A stretch of DNA of 64,000 bases from Caballeronia arvi (GCF_001544695.2 NZ_FCOM02000047.1:1-64000); one strand, 5' to 3'. Counted from the stretch's first letter, positions 42,907-52,527 are shown. Numbers and translations are program-made. Notes: generated by a model from the sequence alone, not told the origin.

Positions 42907-44859
42907 TTACGTTGCGCCCGCGACGTGCGAGTTGGCATGGATGTACGCGGAGGCCTCGGCGTGCGTTTCGAAGATATGCGCGGCGGACTGGCGAGAAGAC
43001 AGTGCATCGCCTAATTTCATGCGCATGAAGGTGCTCGTGGTGTATCGCGTAGTCGTCGAATAGTATTTGCGCTGTAAGCCGGCGACCATTTCAAAGTACT
43101 CGTCGGCGAGCGACTCCTCGAGCCGGAAGCCATCGTAGTTGACGATCAACGCCACTCGCCGCCCCACGCGCGCGCACATGCCTTCGAAGACGCGACGCAC
43201 GCATTCGATGTCTCCCTCAGCGCGAATCGACATGCCTTCGAAGTTGGCGAACAGGATGTTGCGCTCCTCGTCGTAACTCAAGCGGTCCGTCAGTTGCAAA
43301 TCCTGCAGAACCGCGGCGAGTCCCATCGGTTTCGGGCTGTAGATGCGGGGGTCCATCACCGCAACGTCGCCGATGATGGGCCGAAACGCCATGTGCGCCA
43401 GCACGTCACGCTCGATATCGATGCCCGGCGCCACTTCGATCAATTGCAAGCCTTCGGGTCGAAGCTTGAATACGCATCTCTCGGTGACGTAACAAACCGA
43501 CTGTCCCTTCGCGGCGGCCTGCGGTCCGCTGAACGTGACTTGCTCGACCGCTTCGACAAACTTGCGGGTCCGCCCTTCGGTCACGATTCGCATCTGACCG
43601 GATTCGACAGCGGTGACGATTCCGCCGGCGGTAAATGTCCCGGCAAATACGAGCCGGCGAGCGTTCTGACTGATATTGATGAATCCGCCCGAGCCAGCAA
43701 GACGCGAACCGAAGCGGCTGACATTCACATTGCCCATGCGATCAATTTCCGCCATACCGAGGCACGCGAGATCGAGTCCGCCTCCATCGTAGAAATCGAA
43801 CTGCTGGTTTTGATGCAGCAACGCCTGCGTATTGATGCCCGCTCCGAAGTCGAGGCCGCCTTGCGGCATGCCGCCGATCACGCCGGGTTCGGCCGTCAAG
43901 GTCAGATGATCGAGCACGCGTTCTTCGGCAGCGACGGCCGCCACCGCCTCGGGCATGCCGATTCCCAGATTGATTACGCCGCCCAGTGGCAACTCGAAGG
44001 CGCAGCGTCGCGCGATCAGCTTTCTTTCATCGAGCGCCAAAGCCGGAATCTTGTTCACCGGAACGCGGATCTCGCCCGAGTATGCTGCGTTGTAATCGGT
44101 GGCATAGGTTTGCTTGTGAGCCGAGGGCGGAGCCAGTACCACGCAATCGACCAAGACGCCGGGAACGACCACGCTGCGCGCATCGAGCGAACCGCTCGAT
44201 GCAATGCGTTCCACCTGCACGATGACGAGTCCGTTCGCATTTCGGGCGGCCATAGCGGCGGCCTGGGCGTCGAGCATGAGCGCCTCGCGCTCCATCGTAA
44301 TGTTGCCCTCGGCATCAGCCGTCGTGCCGCGGATCAAGGCGACGTTGATCGGAAACGCCTTGTAGAAGAGCCATTCCTCGCCGTCGATCTCCATGACACG
44401 CACCAGGTCTTCGGTGGTGCGTGCGTTGATTTTCCCACCGTTCTGCCGCGGATCGACGAAGGTACCGAGTCCGACCTTCGTGAGCGTACCGGCACGATGC
44501 GCGGCCGAATCCCGATAAAGATGGGAGATCGTTCCGAGCGGAAGGTTATATGCCTGGATGCGGTTGTCGGTGGCGAGCTTCCCGAGCTTCGGCACGAGCG
44601 ACCAGTGACCGCCGATCGCGCGTTGCACGAGTCCCTCGTGCGCGAGCCGATTGAGCCCGCGCTCTTTGCCGTCGCCGGGCGCCGCTGCGAAGACGAGCGT
44701 GAGATCGCGCGGTCCTTCGGTTTCGATGAAACGCCGTTCAAGCGACGCAATCAATTCTTCGGGCGTGCCGATGCCGACGAACCCTGAGCAGCTCACGACA
44801 TCACCATCGCGTATCAATGCGATAGCCTCATCGGCGGTAACGACCTTGTCTTGAATCAT
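42907..44859 (-). CDS. Fused acyl-CoA:acetate/3-ketoacid CoA-transferase with C-terminal extension
   Basis: A 650-residue family I CoA-transferase with alpha and beta parts in one chain, like propionate CoA-transferase. The alpha part begins DKVVTADEAIALIRDGDVVS and has GFVGIGTPEELI; the beta part has GIGMPEAVAAVAAEER and the catalytic Glu324 in TAEPGVIGGMP. Typical fused enzymes are about 520 residues. Here about 120 more residues follow (from DRLSYDEERNILFANFEGMS to the end), and I do not recognise that domain. It would activate a carboxylic acid end product as a CoA thioester. It is downstream of an alpha/beta hydrolase gene by 31 bases, in the same run as PhaC/PhaE. Confidence 0.9.
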   Translation of the reverse strand: MIQDKVVTADEAIALIRDGDVVSCSGFVGIGTPEELIASLERRFIETEGPRDLTLVFAAAPGDGKERGLNRLAHEGLVQRAIGGHWSLVPKLGKLATDNRIQAYNLPLGTISHLYRDSAAHRAGTLTKVGLGTFVDPRQNGGKINARTTEDLVRVMEIDGEEWLFYKAFPINVALIRGTTADAEGNITMEREALMLDAQAAAMAARNANGLVIVQVERIASSGSLDARSVVVPGVLVDCVVLAPPSAHKQTYATDYNAAYSGEIRVPVNKIPALALDERKLIARRCAFELPLGGVINLGIGMPEAVAAVAAEERVLDHLTLTAEPGVIGGMPQGGLDFGAGINTQALLHQNQQFDFYDGGGLDLACLGMAEIDRMGNVNVSRFGSRLAGSGGFINISQNARRLVFAGTFTAGGIVTAVESGQMRIVTEGRTRKFVEAVEQVTFSGPQAAAKGQSVCYVTERCVFKLRPEGLQLIEVAPGIDIERDVLAHMAFRPIIGDVAVMDPRIYSPKPMGLAAVLQDLQLTDRLSYDEERNILFANFEGMSIRAEGDIECVRRVFEGMCARVGRRVALIVNYDGFRLEESLADEYFEMVAGLQRKYYSTTTRYTTSTFMRMKLGDALSSRQSAAHIFETHAEASAYIHANSHVAGAT

Positions 44860-44890
44860 GGCAGTCTCGGGTGCGCCGCTCGGGCGTCGG

Positions 44891-45793
44891 CTAGTCGGTT
44901 AAGAGGTAGTTCTGGATAACATCGATCTGCGCGGCGTCCATCAATGCCGGTGCGTGACCGCAATCGGGAAACTCGACCGCGGCTACCCAGCCCGCGGCGG
45001 CGGCCGGCCCGCGTTTGAGCATCGCGTCCACCGTGCTGCGCGCCAGCAAGTCGGAGTCTTCGCCGCGCAAAACGAGCACCGGGCATTCAATCTTGTCCCA
45101 GATGTGCCACAGGATCACGTCGAGCAGAATCGGTATGGCGAAGCGCATGCCGATGCCTGGATCGAAGTGAAAGCGCAGCCTGCCCGTGCCGTCTTCGACC
45201 GCGCTGTGCCGCGCGAGATGACGCCACTGCGCGTCGCTCAATTTGCCGAACGGCGCGTGCACTTCACGGAGATGCGCTTCGACTTCGTCGACCGAGGCAA
45301 AACGCCACGAACGCGTCAGATAACTGCCAATCCTGCGCAGCGCTGCAGCTGACACGCGCGCACCGAAATCATTGAGCACCAGCCGCCGCACCGGCGTGCC
45401 GCGTTCTGAGGCCACCAACATGCCGATGTGACCGCCGAGCGACGTGCCCACCCAATCCAGCTGTTCCACTTCGAGCCGCGCGATGAGCGTCGACATCGCC
45501 CGCACGTACGCGCGGTCGGTATAGTGGTTAGGTGAGGCGAGCCATTCGCTGCGTCCACGTCCCGGAAGGTCGGGCACGACGACACGCACGCCCTGCGACG
45601 CAAGCGACGCGGCCAACACATCGAAGTCGCGTCCGTTGCGCGAGACCCCGTGAACACACACAACCGTTCGCTCGGCCTTCGGCGGACCCCATTCGGCATA
45701 GGCGAGCTTGTGAAAGCCGCCTCGCCCAATGACGTCGACGTGCTTCAGTTGCGGTTTTATTGCAAGTAGGTGTGCATCAAGCTCACGCATCAT
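44891..45793 (-). CDS. Alpha/beta hydrolase next to PHA synthase
   Basis: About 300 residues with the alpha/beta-hydrolase fold. The oxyanion motif is CVHGVSRNGRDFD, the nucleophile elbow GTSLGG, the acid in RGEDSDLL and the catalytic His in FPDCGHAPALMD. ATG codons at 45793 and 45790 and a GTG at 45796 overlap the phaC stop, so the start within these three is uncertain. Placement after phaC suggests either a PHA-oligomer or acyl-CoA thioesterase role, or a pathway ester hydrolase; the sequence does not decide. Confidence 0.87.
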   Translation of the reverse strand: MMRELDAHLLAIKPQLKHVDVIGRGGFHKLAYAEWGPPKAERTVVCVHGVSRNGRDFDVLAASLASQGVRVVVPDLPGRGRSEWLASPNHYTDRAYVRAMSTLIARLEVEQLDWVGTSLGGHIGMLVASERGTPVRRLVLNDFGARVSAAALRRIGSYLTRSWRFASVDEVEAHLREVHAPFGKLSDAQWRHLARHSAVEDGTGRLRFHFDPGIGMRFAIPILLDVILWHIWDKIECPVLVLRGEDSDLLARSTVDAMLKRGPAAAAGWVAAVEFPDCGHAPALMDAAQIDVIQNYLLTD

Positions 45794-46892
45794 CACGCTC
45801 GCGCAACCACTCGACGATGCCTTTGCCCAGGACGCCCTGAGATTTGCCGCTCACGAACACGCCGACATGACCGCCGTCGAGCCCGATCTCGCGGTAATCG
45901 TCGCTGCCCACTGCACCGCCGAGCGCCTGAGTCGTCTTTGGCGGGATGATGTGGTCATCCTTTGCATAGATATTTAGAACCGGCATGCGAATGTCCTTGA
46001 GATCGACAGTGCGCCCGCCGAGTTTGAATTCACCGCGTATCAGCTCATTGTTCTTGTAAAGATTGACGAGTAACTGCTTGGCCGCCTCGCCTGGATGATG
46101 CGGCCGGTCGGCCAGCCACTTCTCCATGCGCAGGAAATTGAGCAGCTTCTTTTCGTCGTCGAAGGTATCGAGCAAGCCCATGTTGTATTTCGACAAGGTC
46201 GCGCCCGGCGTCATCTGGGAAAAGACGTGGCTCATCAACTCGCCCGGTAAGTTACCGTTCGCCTCGATCAACTGGTCGATGTCATCCTCGCCCAAACCGC
46301 GCGTCCAGAGGTTGAGTAATCCGTGATTGACACGGCCCTCGGCCTGGTCCTGATGAAAATCCACCGGTGTGATCGTCAGAATCAGGTTCTTGATGCGTTC
46401 CGGGTAAAGCGCCGCATAACACAGCGAGAAGACGCCGCCTTCGCAAATGCCGAGCAGATTGATCGCCGAGATGCCGTGTTCGCGACAGATGAACTCGACG
46501 CAGTCGTTCAAATACACGTCGATGTAGTCTTCGAAGGTGAGCCAGCGATCGCTACGCGTTGGGCTACCCCAGTCCACCGCATAGACGTCGACGCCAAGCG
46601 CAAGGAGGTTGCGCAGCATCGAGCGGTCTTCCTGCAAATCAGTCATCGTGTAGCGGCCGATCTGGCCATACGCCACAAGGACCGGTATGCCTAGCGCGCG
46701 CTCGGCTGTCGGCTTGTAGCGATACAACGTCGTTTTGTCTTCGCGAAATACCACGTCCTTGTCGGCGGTGGCGATCTCCACGTGCTCGTCCTTGATCCGG
46801 TCGAGCATCTGCTGCCCACGGGCGAGCTTCAGGTTGAAGTCGCTGAATTCAGCGAGCGCCCGTGCGGCGGTCGATTTCTTGGCGGCAGCCAT
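45783..46892 (-). CDS. phaC: Class III poly(R)-hydroxyalkanoate synthase, PhaC subunit
   Basis: A 369-residue PHA synthase subunit that polymerises (R)-3-hydroxyacyl-CoA into storage polyester. The length is that of the short class III PhaC, not the roughly 600-residue class I enzyme. The lipase-like box is GICEGG with catalytic Cys150; Asp313 (YAKDDH) and His342 (DGGHVG) complete the triad. PVLVAYGQIGRYTMTDLQED and VDVYAVDWGSPTRSDRWLTF are standard PhaC blocks. It follows phaE by nine bases and overlaps the downstream hydrolase gene. Burkholderiales usually use class I enzymes, so this pair is unusual here. Confidence 0.93.
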   Translation of the reverse strand: MAAAKKSTAARALAEFSDFNLKLARGQQMLDRIKDEHVEIATADKDVVFREDKTTLYRYKPTAERALGIPVLVAYGQIGRYTMTDLQEDRSMLRNLLALGVDVYAVDWGSPTRSDRWLTFEDYIDVYLNDCVEFICREHGISAINLLGICEGGVFSLCYAALYPERIKNLILTITPVDFHQDQAEGRVNHGLLNLWTRGLGEDDIDQLIEANGNLPGELMSHVFSQMTPGATLSKYNMGLLDTFDDEKKLLNFLRMEKWLADRPHHPGEAAKQLLVNLYKNNELIRGEFKLGGRTVDLKDIRMPVLNIYAKDDHIIPPKTTQALGGAVGSDDYREIGLDGGHVGVFVSGKSQGVLGKGIVEWLRERDDA

Positions 46893-46901
46893 ACGGTTCT
46901 C

Positions 46902-47744
46902 TCAGGAAGGGTTCGAACGAGTGGTTTTTGATGCCACGCGCGTCTGTCGGGTGGGAGTCGTCTTCGTCGCCGCTTCCTGCTGAGCCGCGCTCTGTCGCTG
47001 CAGTAGGCGGACCTGGCGGCGCAAGTCGGTGACCGTGCGCTGGATCTCATCGACTTCGGTACGCGTCGGTATGTGATACGCCTCACACCACGACTCGGCG
47101 ATTTCGCGCTCCTTTAACCGATAGTCCGATGCTGCGCGCAACATCCGGGTTTGAGCGTCGACAAATTCCTCCGTCCGGTGCGCTTCGATCAGCGTTTCGT
47201 TAGCGACCTTCAGCCAACGATCGGCCAGGCTACGCCATGTCGTCGGCGCGCCTTCTGCGGCCGATGACATCGACTTCATAAAACGCTCGAGTGTGGTGTT
47301 CCACGCGCGTTGCACGATGGCCTGATAGGCCAGCACGGCTTTGTCCCGGTCGATCGCGCTTTGCTGCAACTCGGCGACCTTCCGGTCCAGGTCATAGAGC
47401 GTCGCGTACTTGGGGCCTTCGATCACATGTTGCAGATTGGCGTCGAAGGCGCCCGCACCCTGCCCGCTCCATCGCGCGGGCGAGAACATCTCCCGCAGAG
47501 CCTTCGGCGTCCAAGCATCCGCGCTGACCCCGCTCTGAGCGAAAGAGGCCCATTTTTCGATCGACTCCTTCCACGTTTCCTGCAGGTCCGCGAACTGCTC
47601 CTGCAGAGGCGGCTTTGCGGCGTCTGCCTGGGCTTCCGCGGTGTCCGTGGCCGCCGATTTCGCACCACGGGGACTCATCGACTTGAGGAAGGCCTGCTGC
47701 ATCCCGACCCATCCATCGGCCCAGTTTGGGTTGCCGTCGCTCAT
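46902..47744 (-). CDS. phaE: Class III PHA synthase subunit PhaE
   Basis: A 280-residue partner of PhaC, required for activity of class III synthases. It shows the PhaE pattern: NWADGWVGMQQAFLKSM at the N-terminus, a helical middle (KATLYDLDRKVAELQQSAI-like, about 120-150), WRSLADRWLKVANETLIEA and a conserved CEAYHIPTRTEVDEIQRTV near residue 225-245, then a heptad-rich coil and a basic, low-complexity tail. The start overlaps the alcohol dehydrogenase stop (ATGA), and phaC follows by nine bases. It anchors the synthase and controls chain length. Confidence 0.87.
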   Translation of the reverse strand: MSDGNPNWADGWVGMQQAFLKSMSPRGAKSAATDTAEAQADAAKPPLQEQFADLQETWKESIEKWASFAQSGVSADAWTPKALREMFSPARWSGQGAGAFDANLQHVIEGPKYATLYDLDRKVAELQQSAIDRDKAVLAYQAIVQRAWNTTLERFMKSMSSAAEGAPTTWRSLADRWLKVANETLIEAHRTEEFVDAQTRMLRAASDYRLKEREIAESWCEAYHIPTRTEVDEIQRTVTDLRRQVRLLQRQSAAQQEAATKTTPTRQTRVASKTTRSNPS

Positions 47745-48868
47745 TCGAACACCACTACTTGGCGGATCGCCTTGCCTTCGTGCAGCAAGTCAAAGCCGTG
47801 ATTGATCTCGTCGAGCTTCAATCGGCCAGTGAGCAGTTTGTCCACGGGCAAACGGCCTTGCTTGTATAGCTCGATGAAATGCGGAATATCGCGCGACGGA
47901 ACGCACGTGCCGATATAACTGCCTTTCACGGTGCGCTCTTCAGCCACGAGACTCACCGCGGGCATGGGCCAGCGCGCGGTGGAAGGCGGCAAGCCCGCAG
48001 TGACGGTAGATCCGCCACGCCGCGTGATGTTGTAGGCAAGGTCCAGCGCGCGGATCGATCCGGCGAACTCGAAGGCGTATTCGACACCGCCCGAACTCAA
48101 CTCGCGAATGTGCGCGAGCGCATCTTCGCGGCCCGCATTAACGACGTGCGTAGCGCCGAGACTCTTGGCCTGCTCCAGTTTTTCGTCCGACAAGTCGACT
48201 GCGATGATCTGCCGCGCGCCCGCGGCATGCGCGCCAATCAGGGCCGCCAGTCCCACGCCGCCCAGCCCGATGACCGCGACAGACGCGCCCACTCGAACCT
48301 GCGCCGTGTTCACGACGGCGCCTACGCCCGTCAGCACCGCGCAGCCGAATAACGCCGCTTCGTCCAGCGGCACGCTCGGATCGATCTTCACCACGGAGCG
48401 GCGCGACACGGTCGCAAATTCGGCGAACACCGAGCATCCCAGATGATGATTGACAACTTCGCCTTCACGGGTAAGGCGCTGCGCACCCGAAAGCAAGGTG
48501 CCAGCACCGTTGGCAGCCGCACCGGGCTCGCACAGCGCGGGCCGTCCTTCGGCGCACGGCGCGCAGTGACCGCAACTCGGCACGAACACTACAACGACAT
48601 GATCGCCCACCTGAAGGTCGGTGACGCCCGCGCCGAGTTCCTGCACCACGCCAGCCGCTTCATGACCGAGCGCCATCGGCATCGGACGCGGCCGGTCGCC
48701 GTTGATGACCGATAGATCAGAGTGGCAGAGCCCCGCCGCGGCGATCTTGATCGACACTTCACCCGGTCCCGGCGGAGCAAGATCGATGTCTTCGATTTTC
48801 AAGGGACGGGAAACCGCATAGGGAGCCGTCGCGCCCATAGCCTCCAAAACAGCAGCTTTGATCTTCAT
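47741..48868 (-). CDS. Zinc-dependent alcohol dehydrogenase (MDR family)
   Basis: A 375-residue medium-chain dehydrogenase. The catalytic zinc site is GLCHSDLS and GHEAAG; the structural zinc lobe is CGHCAPCAEGRPALC. The NAD-binding motif GLGGVGLAALIGAHAAG is followed by Asp in AVDLSDEKL, giving NAD+ preference. The ending resembles class III/benzyl-type alcohol dehydrogenases. It starts 59 bases after the ALDH gene and overlaps phaE. With the neighbouring ALDH it would interconvert an alcohol, aldehyde and acid in the module. Confidence 0.92.
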   Translation of the reverse strand: MKIKAAVLEAMGATAPYAVSRPLKIEDIDLAPPGPGEVSIKIAAAGLCHSDLSVINGDRPRPMPMALGHEAAGVVQELGAGVTDLQVGDHVVVVFVPSCGHCAPCAEGRPALCEPGAAANGAGTLLSGAQRLTREGEVVNHHLGCSVFAEFATVSRRSVVKIDPSVPLDEAALFGCAVLTGVGAVVNTAQVRVGASVAVIGLGGVGLAALIGAHAAGARQIIAVDLSDEKLEQAKSLGATHVVNAGREDALAHIRELSSGGVEYAFEFAGSIRALDLAYNITRRGGSTVTAGLPPSTARWPMPAVSLVAEERTVKGSYIGTCVPSRDIPHFIELYKQGRLPVDKLLTGRLKLDEINHGFDLLHEGKAIRQVVVFE

Positions 48869-48926
48869 TCTGTTAGTTCCAGTAGATAGTCACGAGCGCA
48901 TGGATGAGCCTGAGACTCAAGCACGT

Positions 48927-50399
48927 TCATCGCATGACGAACGGATCGACGATAGGTTCATCGGAGGTTCGAATCCAGACGGACTTCGTTCGCGTATATT
49001 CCATCGCCGCATCGAATCCGCCTTCACGTCCCAGCCCGCTCAATCCATAACCGCCGAACGGCACGATGGGCGAAACGACGCGATAGGTATTGACCCAGAC
49101 GATGCCCGCGCGCAGTGCACGAGAGAGTCGGTGCGCACGCGTCAGATTCGTCGTGAAGACGCCCGATGCAAGTCCATAGCGCGTGTCGTTGGCTATTGCG
49201 ATGGCTTGCGCTTCGGTATCGAATGTCACAACACTCAGCACCGGCCCGAACAACTCGTTCGTAACACTCGGCACTTGCGTGTTGGGGCAATCGACGATCG
49301 TGGGCTGGAAATAAAAGCCACGAGTTTTATCGGCAGGCTGGCTTCCGCCGGTTGCCACGCGAGCTCCCGCTTCGACGCTATCCTTCAAAACTTTCTGGAT
49401 ATGTTCGAGTTGTCGGCGAGTGGCCAACGGACCCATTTCCGTGGCCATATCCTGAGGATCGCCGATTCGAATCGCTTCCGCCTTCTCGACGAGCTTCGCG
49501 ACGAAAGCGTCGTGAATGCCGCGTTGAATCACAAGACGCGATCCGGCGACACAGCTTTGCCCGGTCGCCGCAAAAATACCCGCGACGACGGCATTGCACG
49601 CGCTTTCGATATCGGCATCGTCGAAAACCAGTACCGGCGATTTGCCACCCAGTTCGAGCGACATTGCCGCAAGGTTATCCGCCGAATTCCGCACGACATG
49701 ACGCGCCGTTTCGGGGCCACCAGTGAACGCAATCTTCGACACGAGCGGATGGCTTGTCAGCGTGCGTCCGCACTCGTTGCCGAAGCCCGTTACGACATTG
49801 ACGACACCTTTAGGGAAGCCCGCTTCGTGGACCAGCCGCGCGAATTCGAGCAACGGTGCGGGACCGTCTTCGGATGCCTTGAGGACGATCGTGCAGCCAG
49901 CGGCGAGCGCCGGTCCCACTTTCACCGCGGACAGAAACAGTTGCGAATTCCACGGCACGATCGCGGCCACCACGCCAACCGGCTCACGACGCACCGTAAC
50001 TTCCATGTCGGGCTTGTCGACGGGAAGCCACGCGCCCTGCATCTTGTCGGCAATGCCCGCGTAATAGCGGTAATACTCCGCGACGTAGCCGATCTGCGCC
50101 TGCGTCTCACGGATTAGCTTGCCAGTATCCCGCGTTTCGAGTTCCGCGAGCCGGGGCGCATGTTGCGCCACCAGATCTGCGAGCCTATATAACAGCTTGC
50201 CGCGCGCGGTCGCGGTCAGATTTGCCCACGCCGGGTCGATGAAGGCTCGGTGCGCCGCCTGCACTGCACGGTCCACATCGTCCGCGCTTGCAGTTGGCAT
50301 GTGCGCCCAGACTTCGCCCGTGGACGGATCGATGCTATCGAACTGTTCCTTCGCGTCTTCGAATGCACCATCTATATATTGCTGAAACCGCTGCACCAT
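48927..50399 (-). CDS. Aldehyde dehydrogenase, module copy 2
   Basis: A 490-residue NAD(P)+ ALDH. The catalytic Glu is in SLELGGKSPVLVF and the Cys in AATGQSCVAGSRL; PWNSQLFLSAVKVGPALAAG is the cofactor-binding strand. The sequence ends VDPFVMR, as in the copy at 55936. It starts 40 bases after the LLM gene. It probably oxidises the aldehyde made by the adjacent monooxygenase. Confidence 0.93.
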   Translation of the reverse strand: MVQRFQQYIDGAFEDAKEQFDSIDPSTGEVWAHMPTASADDVDRAVQAAHRAFIDPAWANLTATARGKLLYRLADLVAQHAPRLAELETRDTGKLIRETQAQIGYVAEYYRYYAGIADKMQGAWLPVDKPDMEVTVRREPVGVVAAIVPWNSQLFLSAVKVGPALAAGCTIVLKASEDGPAPLLEFARLVHEAGFPKGVVNVVTGFGNECGRTLTSHPLVSKIAFTGGPETARHVVRNSADNLAAMSLELGGKSPVLVFDDADIESACNAVVAGIFAATGQSCVAGSRLVIQRGIHDAFVAKLVEKAEAIRIGDPQDMATEMGPLATRRQLEHIQKVLKDSVEAGARVATGGSQPADKTRGFYFQPTIVDCPNTQVPSVTNELFGPVLSVVTFDTEAQAIAIANDTRYGLASGVFTTNLTRAHRLSRALRAGIVWVNTYRVVSPIVPFGGYGLSGLGREGGFDAAMEYTRTKSVWIRTSDEPIVDPFVMR

Positions 50400-50439
50400 G
50401 TCGGCTGCTCCTGATTTGAAGAATACGATTCGCGTTCGC

Positions 50440-51483
50440 CTATCGCGTCTGGAAGGCAGGCATAACCTTGTCGATGAACAATTGCAGCGACTTCTTCTTA
50501 CGCTCGAAACTCATATGACTGTCGAGCCAGAAGCTGTACTGGTCATAGCCAAGTTCTTCATAGCTTTTCAAACGCGCGATAACATCGGCGGCTTCGCCAA
50601 TCACCAGATTCTTTCGAATCGACTCGGCGGAGTATTGCGGGAACATCTCGATGTCCGCTTCCGTGAGTGGCTCGATAAAACCTTGTTCGACAGGACGCTC
50701 GTTCTTGAACCACTTGCTGAAGTAGCGATAGAACCGCGCAAGGTCTTCCACACCTGCATCGACTTCCGCCGCATCTTCGCCCACGAACGTGTGCATCAAC
50801 ATCATCACTTGCGGACGCGGAACGTCGGGATGCGCGGCGCAAGCGGCGTTAAATCGCTCCATGAGACTCGCGACTTCGGCGTCGCCAGCGGCGAGCGACG
50901 TGACTTGCACATTGCAACCGTTGGCCACCGCGAAGGCATGCGAACTCGGATCGCGCGCGGCGAGCCACAACGGCGGATACGGCTGTTGAATCGGGCGCGG
51001 CACCGGCGTGGTTGAAGGCCACGACCAGAATTCGCCCTGATGCGCGTAGTCGCCCTTGAACAGCTTGCGCAGCGCCGGCACGAGTTCGCGCATGCGGGCG
51101 CCCGCGCTCATTGCGTCGAGGCCCGGCAAGAGCCGTTCGTATTCGAACGAGTAAGCGCCCCGCGCAATGCCGATGTCGAGCCGGCCATTGCTGGCGACAT
51201 CGACCATTCCCGCTTCACCGGCAAGTGCGATCGGATGCCAGAACGGCGCGATAACCGTGCCCGTTCCAAGACGGATCTTGTCCGTCTTCGCGGCGAGATA
51301 AGACAGATTGACGAAGGGATTCGGCGCGATCGTGAATTCCATCGCGTGGTGTTCGCCGATCCAGGCCGTCTCAAAGCCGCCACGCTCGGCGAGCTGCACG
51401 AGTTCGGTCATCTGGTCGAACAATTCGCGATGCGACGTCTTGGTGTCGTATCGCTCCATATGCAAAAACAAAGAAAATTTCAT
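50440..51483 (-). CDS. LLM-class flavin-dependent monooxygenase, module copy 2
   Basis: A 347-residue luciferase-like oxygenase. Shared blocks with the copies at 30266 and 54886 are GEHHAMEFTIAPNPFVNL, GRLDIGIARGAYSFEYERL and PPLWLAARDPSSHAFAV. It is most similar to the copy at 54886 (GTGTVIAPFWHPI in both; copy 1 has GTATLVAPYWSPI). It lies 90 bases after the flavin reductase gene, its obligate reduced-flavin supplier. Ring or C-N/C-C bond oxygenation is the expected chemistry; the substrate is unknown. Confidence 0.92.
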   Translation of the reverse strand: MKFSLFLHMERYDTKTSHRELFDQMTELVQLAERGGFETAWIGEHHAMEFTIAPNPFVNLSYLAAKTDKIRLGTGTVIAPFWHPIALAGEAGMVDVASNGRLDIGIARGAYSFEYERLLPGLDAMSAGARMRELVPALRKLFKGDYAHQGEFWSWPSTTPVPRPIQQPYPPLWLAARDPSSHAFAVANGCNVQVTSLAAGDAEVASLMERFNAACAAHPDVPRPQVMMLMHTFVGEDAAEVDAGVEDLARFYRYFSKWFKNERPVEQGFIEPLTEADIEMFPQYSAESIRKNLVIGEAADVIARLKSYEELGYDQYSFWLDSHMSFERKKKSLQLFIDKVMPAFQTR

Positions 51484-51573
51484 CTCGTCTTCTCCACTGA
51501 TTGTTCGCGTCGTGCTCGATCACTCATCTCGTGTCGCGCTCGACTTTCTTTTCTCGATAGCTTTGTTTGTCGT

Positions 51574-52527
51574 TCAATGCTGGCGCGCAAGCGATTGAAC
51601 CGTTCCTGTTTCCGCGTCGCCTACATAGATGCCGAACGCGTCTTCGCTTCGCTCGCGCACGTAACGTTGAAGCATCGATTTCACGGCGCTGTCGCGCACT
51701 TGATCCCAGGGAATCTCGTTCAAGGGAATCATGCGAAGCGAGCTGTTTGCCGCGACGCCGCTGTTATCGGCCACGCGTCCGCGATAGTAGACATGCACGC
51801 CAGGTTGATCGCTTTGTCCTTCGAACACGGCGAAAAGGAAATCCAGATTCGCTTCGAGCCCAAGCTTCGCAAGCACACCGCGCAGGCTATTCGCGTTGCT
51901 GACCGGTTCGAGCTTCACACCCGCTGGCAACTCCAGTCCGCGAGGTGTTTCCAGAAGCGCAATGCGCTCGTCGTGTTCGAGGATCGCACCGACTTTCGCG
52001 GTCGACCCGGCCGCGGTGAGTGCTTCCTGCGTCAGGCCGAAGTTGACATACGCGCCGCGGCAATAACCAAGCGGCGACGACGACGTGTGAGTGAACTCCA
52101 CCACGCGACCGATCAGGATGATGTGATCGCCCGCGTCGACAACTTGATGGGTCCTGCAATCGAAGCTCGCTGCTGCCCCGGTCATGAGCGGTGCGCCGGT
52201 CGTTCGCGCATGCCATTCGACCTGGGCGAACTTGTCGGCGGCCTTCGAAGCGAACACGCCCGATACCGACTTTTGATCTTCCGCGAGCACGCTCACGGCG
52301 AAGTGATCCGTCTTCGAAAAGACTGCGTGACTCGATGCGGTCTTCGCGATACAGACGAGAATGAGCGGGGGATCGAGCGACACCGAACTGAAGGAGTTAG
52401 CCGTGAAGCCTCGCGGCGAACCGTCCTCCTGAATGGTCGTGACGACTGTCACGCCGGTGACGAACGCGCCCAGCGCGCGACGGAACTCCAGCGGATCGAG
52501 TGCCTTTTCGGCTACCGTCTCATTCAT
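51574..52527 (-). CDS. Flavin reductase with C-terminal extension, module copy 2
   Basis: A 317-residue paralogue of the reductase at 27728. The N-terminal domain has FRRALGAFVTGVTVVTTIQE and FTANSFSSVSLDPPLILVCI, plus GDHIILIGRVVEF. The C-terminal 150 residues repeat the extra domain (VGAILEHDERIALLETPRGL to SMLQRYVRERSEDAFGIYVG). The start overlaps the hydrolase stop by eight bases. It reduces FMN/FAD for the LLM enzyme encoded next. Confidence 0.9.
   Translation of the reverse strand: MNETVAEKALDPLEFRRALGAFVTGVTVVTTIQEDGSPRGFTANSFSSVSLDPPLILVCIAKTASSHAVFSKTDHFAVSVLAEDQKSVSGVFASKAADKFAQVEWHARTTGAPLMTGAAASFDCRTHQVVDAGDHIILIGRVVEFTHTSSSPLGYCRGAYVNFGLTQEALTAAGSTAKVGAILEHDERIALLETPRGLELPAGVKLEPVSNANSLRGVLAKLGLEANLDFLFAVFEGQSDQPGVHVYYRGRVADNSGVAANSSLRMIPLNEIPWDQVRDSAVKSMLQRYVRERSEDAFGIYVGDAETGTVQSLARQH

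Noticed and set aside
48858..50117. Long forward open frame (about 420 codons) opposite the copy 2 aldehyde dehydrogenase
   Set aside because: Antisense artefact of GC-rich coding; composition is rich in Arg/His/Asp with no recognisable domain or ribosome site.
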